This document shows, piece after piece, positions 63,801-64,000 of a DNA stretch of 64,000 nt; positions within the stretch are counted from its first letter, which is position 1; the number at the start of each line of letters is the position of its first letter. The DNA is taken from NCBI RefSeq assembly GCF_963576545.1, contig NW_026870438.1, positions 248,001-312,000 on the forward strand, in the 5' to 3' direction. The stretch is from Limanda limanda. Taxonomy: Eukaryota; Chordata; Actinopteri; Pleuronectiformes; Pleuronectidae. Both the position numbers and the translations under genes were made by a program. The notes under the pieces were generated by a model. That model saw only the letters and a program-made list of their open reading frames with translations. It had not been told where the DNA came from and did not search any database.

Positions 63801-63840
63801 AAAGAGATATTCTTGAATAACTTTTTTTGTGAAGGTCGGA
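54860..63840 (+). repeat. 8,980-bp super-repeat, copy 2
   Basis: This is a direct tandem neighbour of copy 1 with the same monomer order and markers. The junction near 54.86 kb is the same internal point at which copy 0 ends near 5.56 kb, so one breakpoint position has been used in both places. Confidence 0.93.
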
Positions 63841-64000
63841 GAGACTTGGAAAGTGGTTGCATCTGGACTAATTTGGGTCCTGCGGATCGATTGGTACCAT
63901 CCCCGAGCTTGTACGACCTTCGGAAGAGGTCGACCGACGAAATTCCCCCAAATCTGAGGAGATATTCTTGAATAACTTTTTTTGTGAAGGTCGGAGAGAC
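63841..64000 (+). repeat. Start of a possible third 8,980-bp copy, truncated by the window
   Basis: The last 160 bp match 54861-55020 at 8,980 bp, through the end of a Y right arm and the first 100 bp of the following unit (from 63901). The sequence is close to consensus, so the short overlap cannot prove a third copy. Confidence 0.5.

Larger units (their letters stand above)
1..64000 (+). repeat. Two-monomer satellite DNA array with embedded telomeric tracts
   Basis: The entire window is head-to-tail satellite with no inversion and no non-satellite insertion. Every 44-bp core is followed either by a 119-bp spacer (monomer X, 163 bp) or by a 111-bp spacer (monomer Y, 155 bp). I tracked the position of the CCCCCACTAAAT motif through the window. 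All intervals are 163 (or 157) bp, or 318 (or 312) bp. From position 2 to 63737 they correspond to 148 direct X steps and 125 Y+X steps, and the lengths add up exactly. The window begins one base before a spacer half-unit at position 2 and ends inside a Y-derived segment, so both array edges lie outside. Satellite identity is certain; chromosomal location (subtelomere, pericentromere or interstitial) cannot be read from the sequence. Confidence 0.98.

Noticed and set aside
1..64000. CRISPR-like array (regular repeats and spacers)
   Set aside because: The 44-bp core recurs regularly, but the segments between are only two alternating 119/111-bp sequences, not unique 30-40-bp spacers. There are no cas genes, and the telomeric tract indicates eukaryotic satellite.
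1..64000. True terminal telomere
   Set aside because: Each tract has at most 3.5 units inside a 163-bp monomer. There is no continuous TTAGGG array anywhere in the window.
1..64000. Transposable element, or tandem array of LTRs or non-autonomous elements
   Set aside because: No terminal inverted repeats, target-site duplications, poly-A tail or coding remnants are seen, and monomers abut directly without spacers.
1..64000. 5S or other rDNA repeat unit
   Set aside because: Monomers are too short, and no conserved rRNA segment is recognisable on either strand.

Overview
The whole 64 kb window is one uninterrupted tandem satellite DNA array from a eukaryotic nuclear genome. I see no protein-coding gene, RNA gene, transposon, CRISPR array or unique-sequence interval. 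The array is built from two related monomers, both on the + strand. X (163 bp) carries a telomere-type tract, (GGGTTA)3GGG. Y (155 bp) has unrelated sequence at that position. Both begin with the same 44-bp core. Cutting the array at the core gives about 273 X and 126 Y. Y is never adjacent to another Y, so the array is a string of X-runs (1 to 5 long) separated by single Ys. Spacing between successive Ys is 318 bp (22 times), 481 bp (69), 644 bp (26), 807 bp (7) and 970 bp (1), before subtracting 6 bp for each shortened tract. These lengths sum exactly to the window, so the only length polymorphism I detect in about 400 monomers is loss of one 6-bp telomeric unit (23 tracts).

Organism: the TTAGGG-type tract, ~160-bp nucleosome-scale monomers and multi-level higher-order repeats (HORs) point to a eukaryotic subtelomeric, pericentromeric or heterochromatic satellite. 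TTAGGG is the telomere unit of vertebrates, many invertebrates, fungi, kinetoplastids, some algae and some monocots, so the motif does not fix the clade. I do not recognise the satellite family. Many of the variant sites I tabulated are C-to-T or G-to-A changes at CpG, which would fit a genome with cytosine methylation (inference).

Layout: 0.3-5.6 kb is a partial copy of an 8,980-bp super-repeat seen again at 45.9-54.9 and 54.9-63.8 kb. 5.4-13.8 kb holds a duplicated 3.7/3.9-kb block. 12.5-17.6 kb is a regular 1,125-bp HOR zone (XXXYXXY). 17.6-20.2 kb is mainly the 481-bp HOR (XXY). 19.4-28.2 kb is a Y-dense domain with three copies of a ~2.07-kb block. 28.2-36.2 kb returns to XXY and includes three 1,431/1,437-bp units. 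36.2-48.5 kb is again Y-dense, with 799-bp (XXYXY) units, a run of four 318-bp dimers, a 3,204-bp spaced duplication and a 2,874-bp tandem duplication. From 45.9 kb to the end there are two full 8,980-bp copies and the start of a third.

Nothing here reads as a system of cooperating genes. Long minus-strand open frames exist, but they are a by-product of monomer length and composition (see rejected items). The interest is structural: about 240 evenly spaced, same-strand G-quadruplex-capable telomeric tracts within a two-letter satellite, with a clear record of unequal exchange at scales from one monomer to 9 kb.
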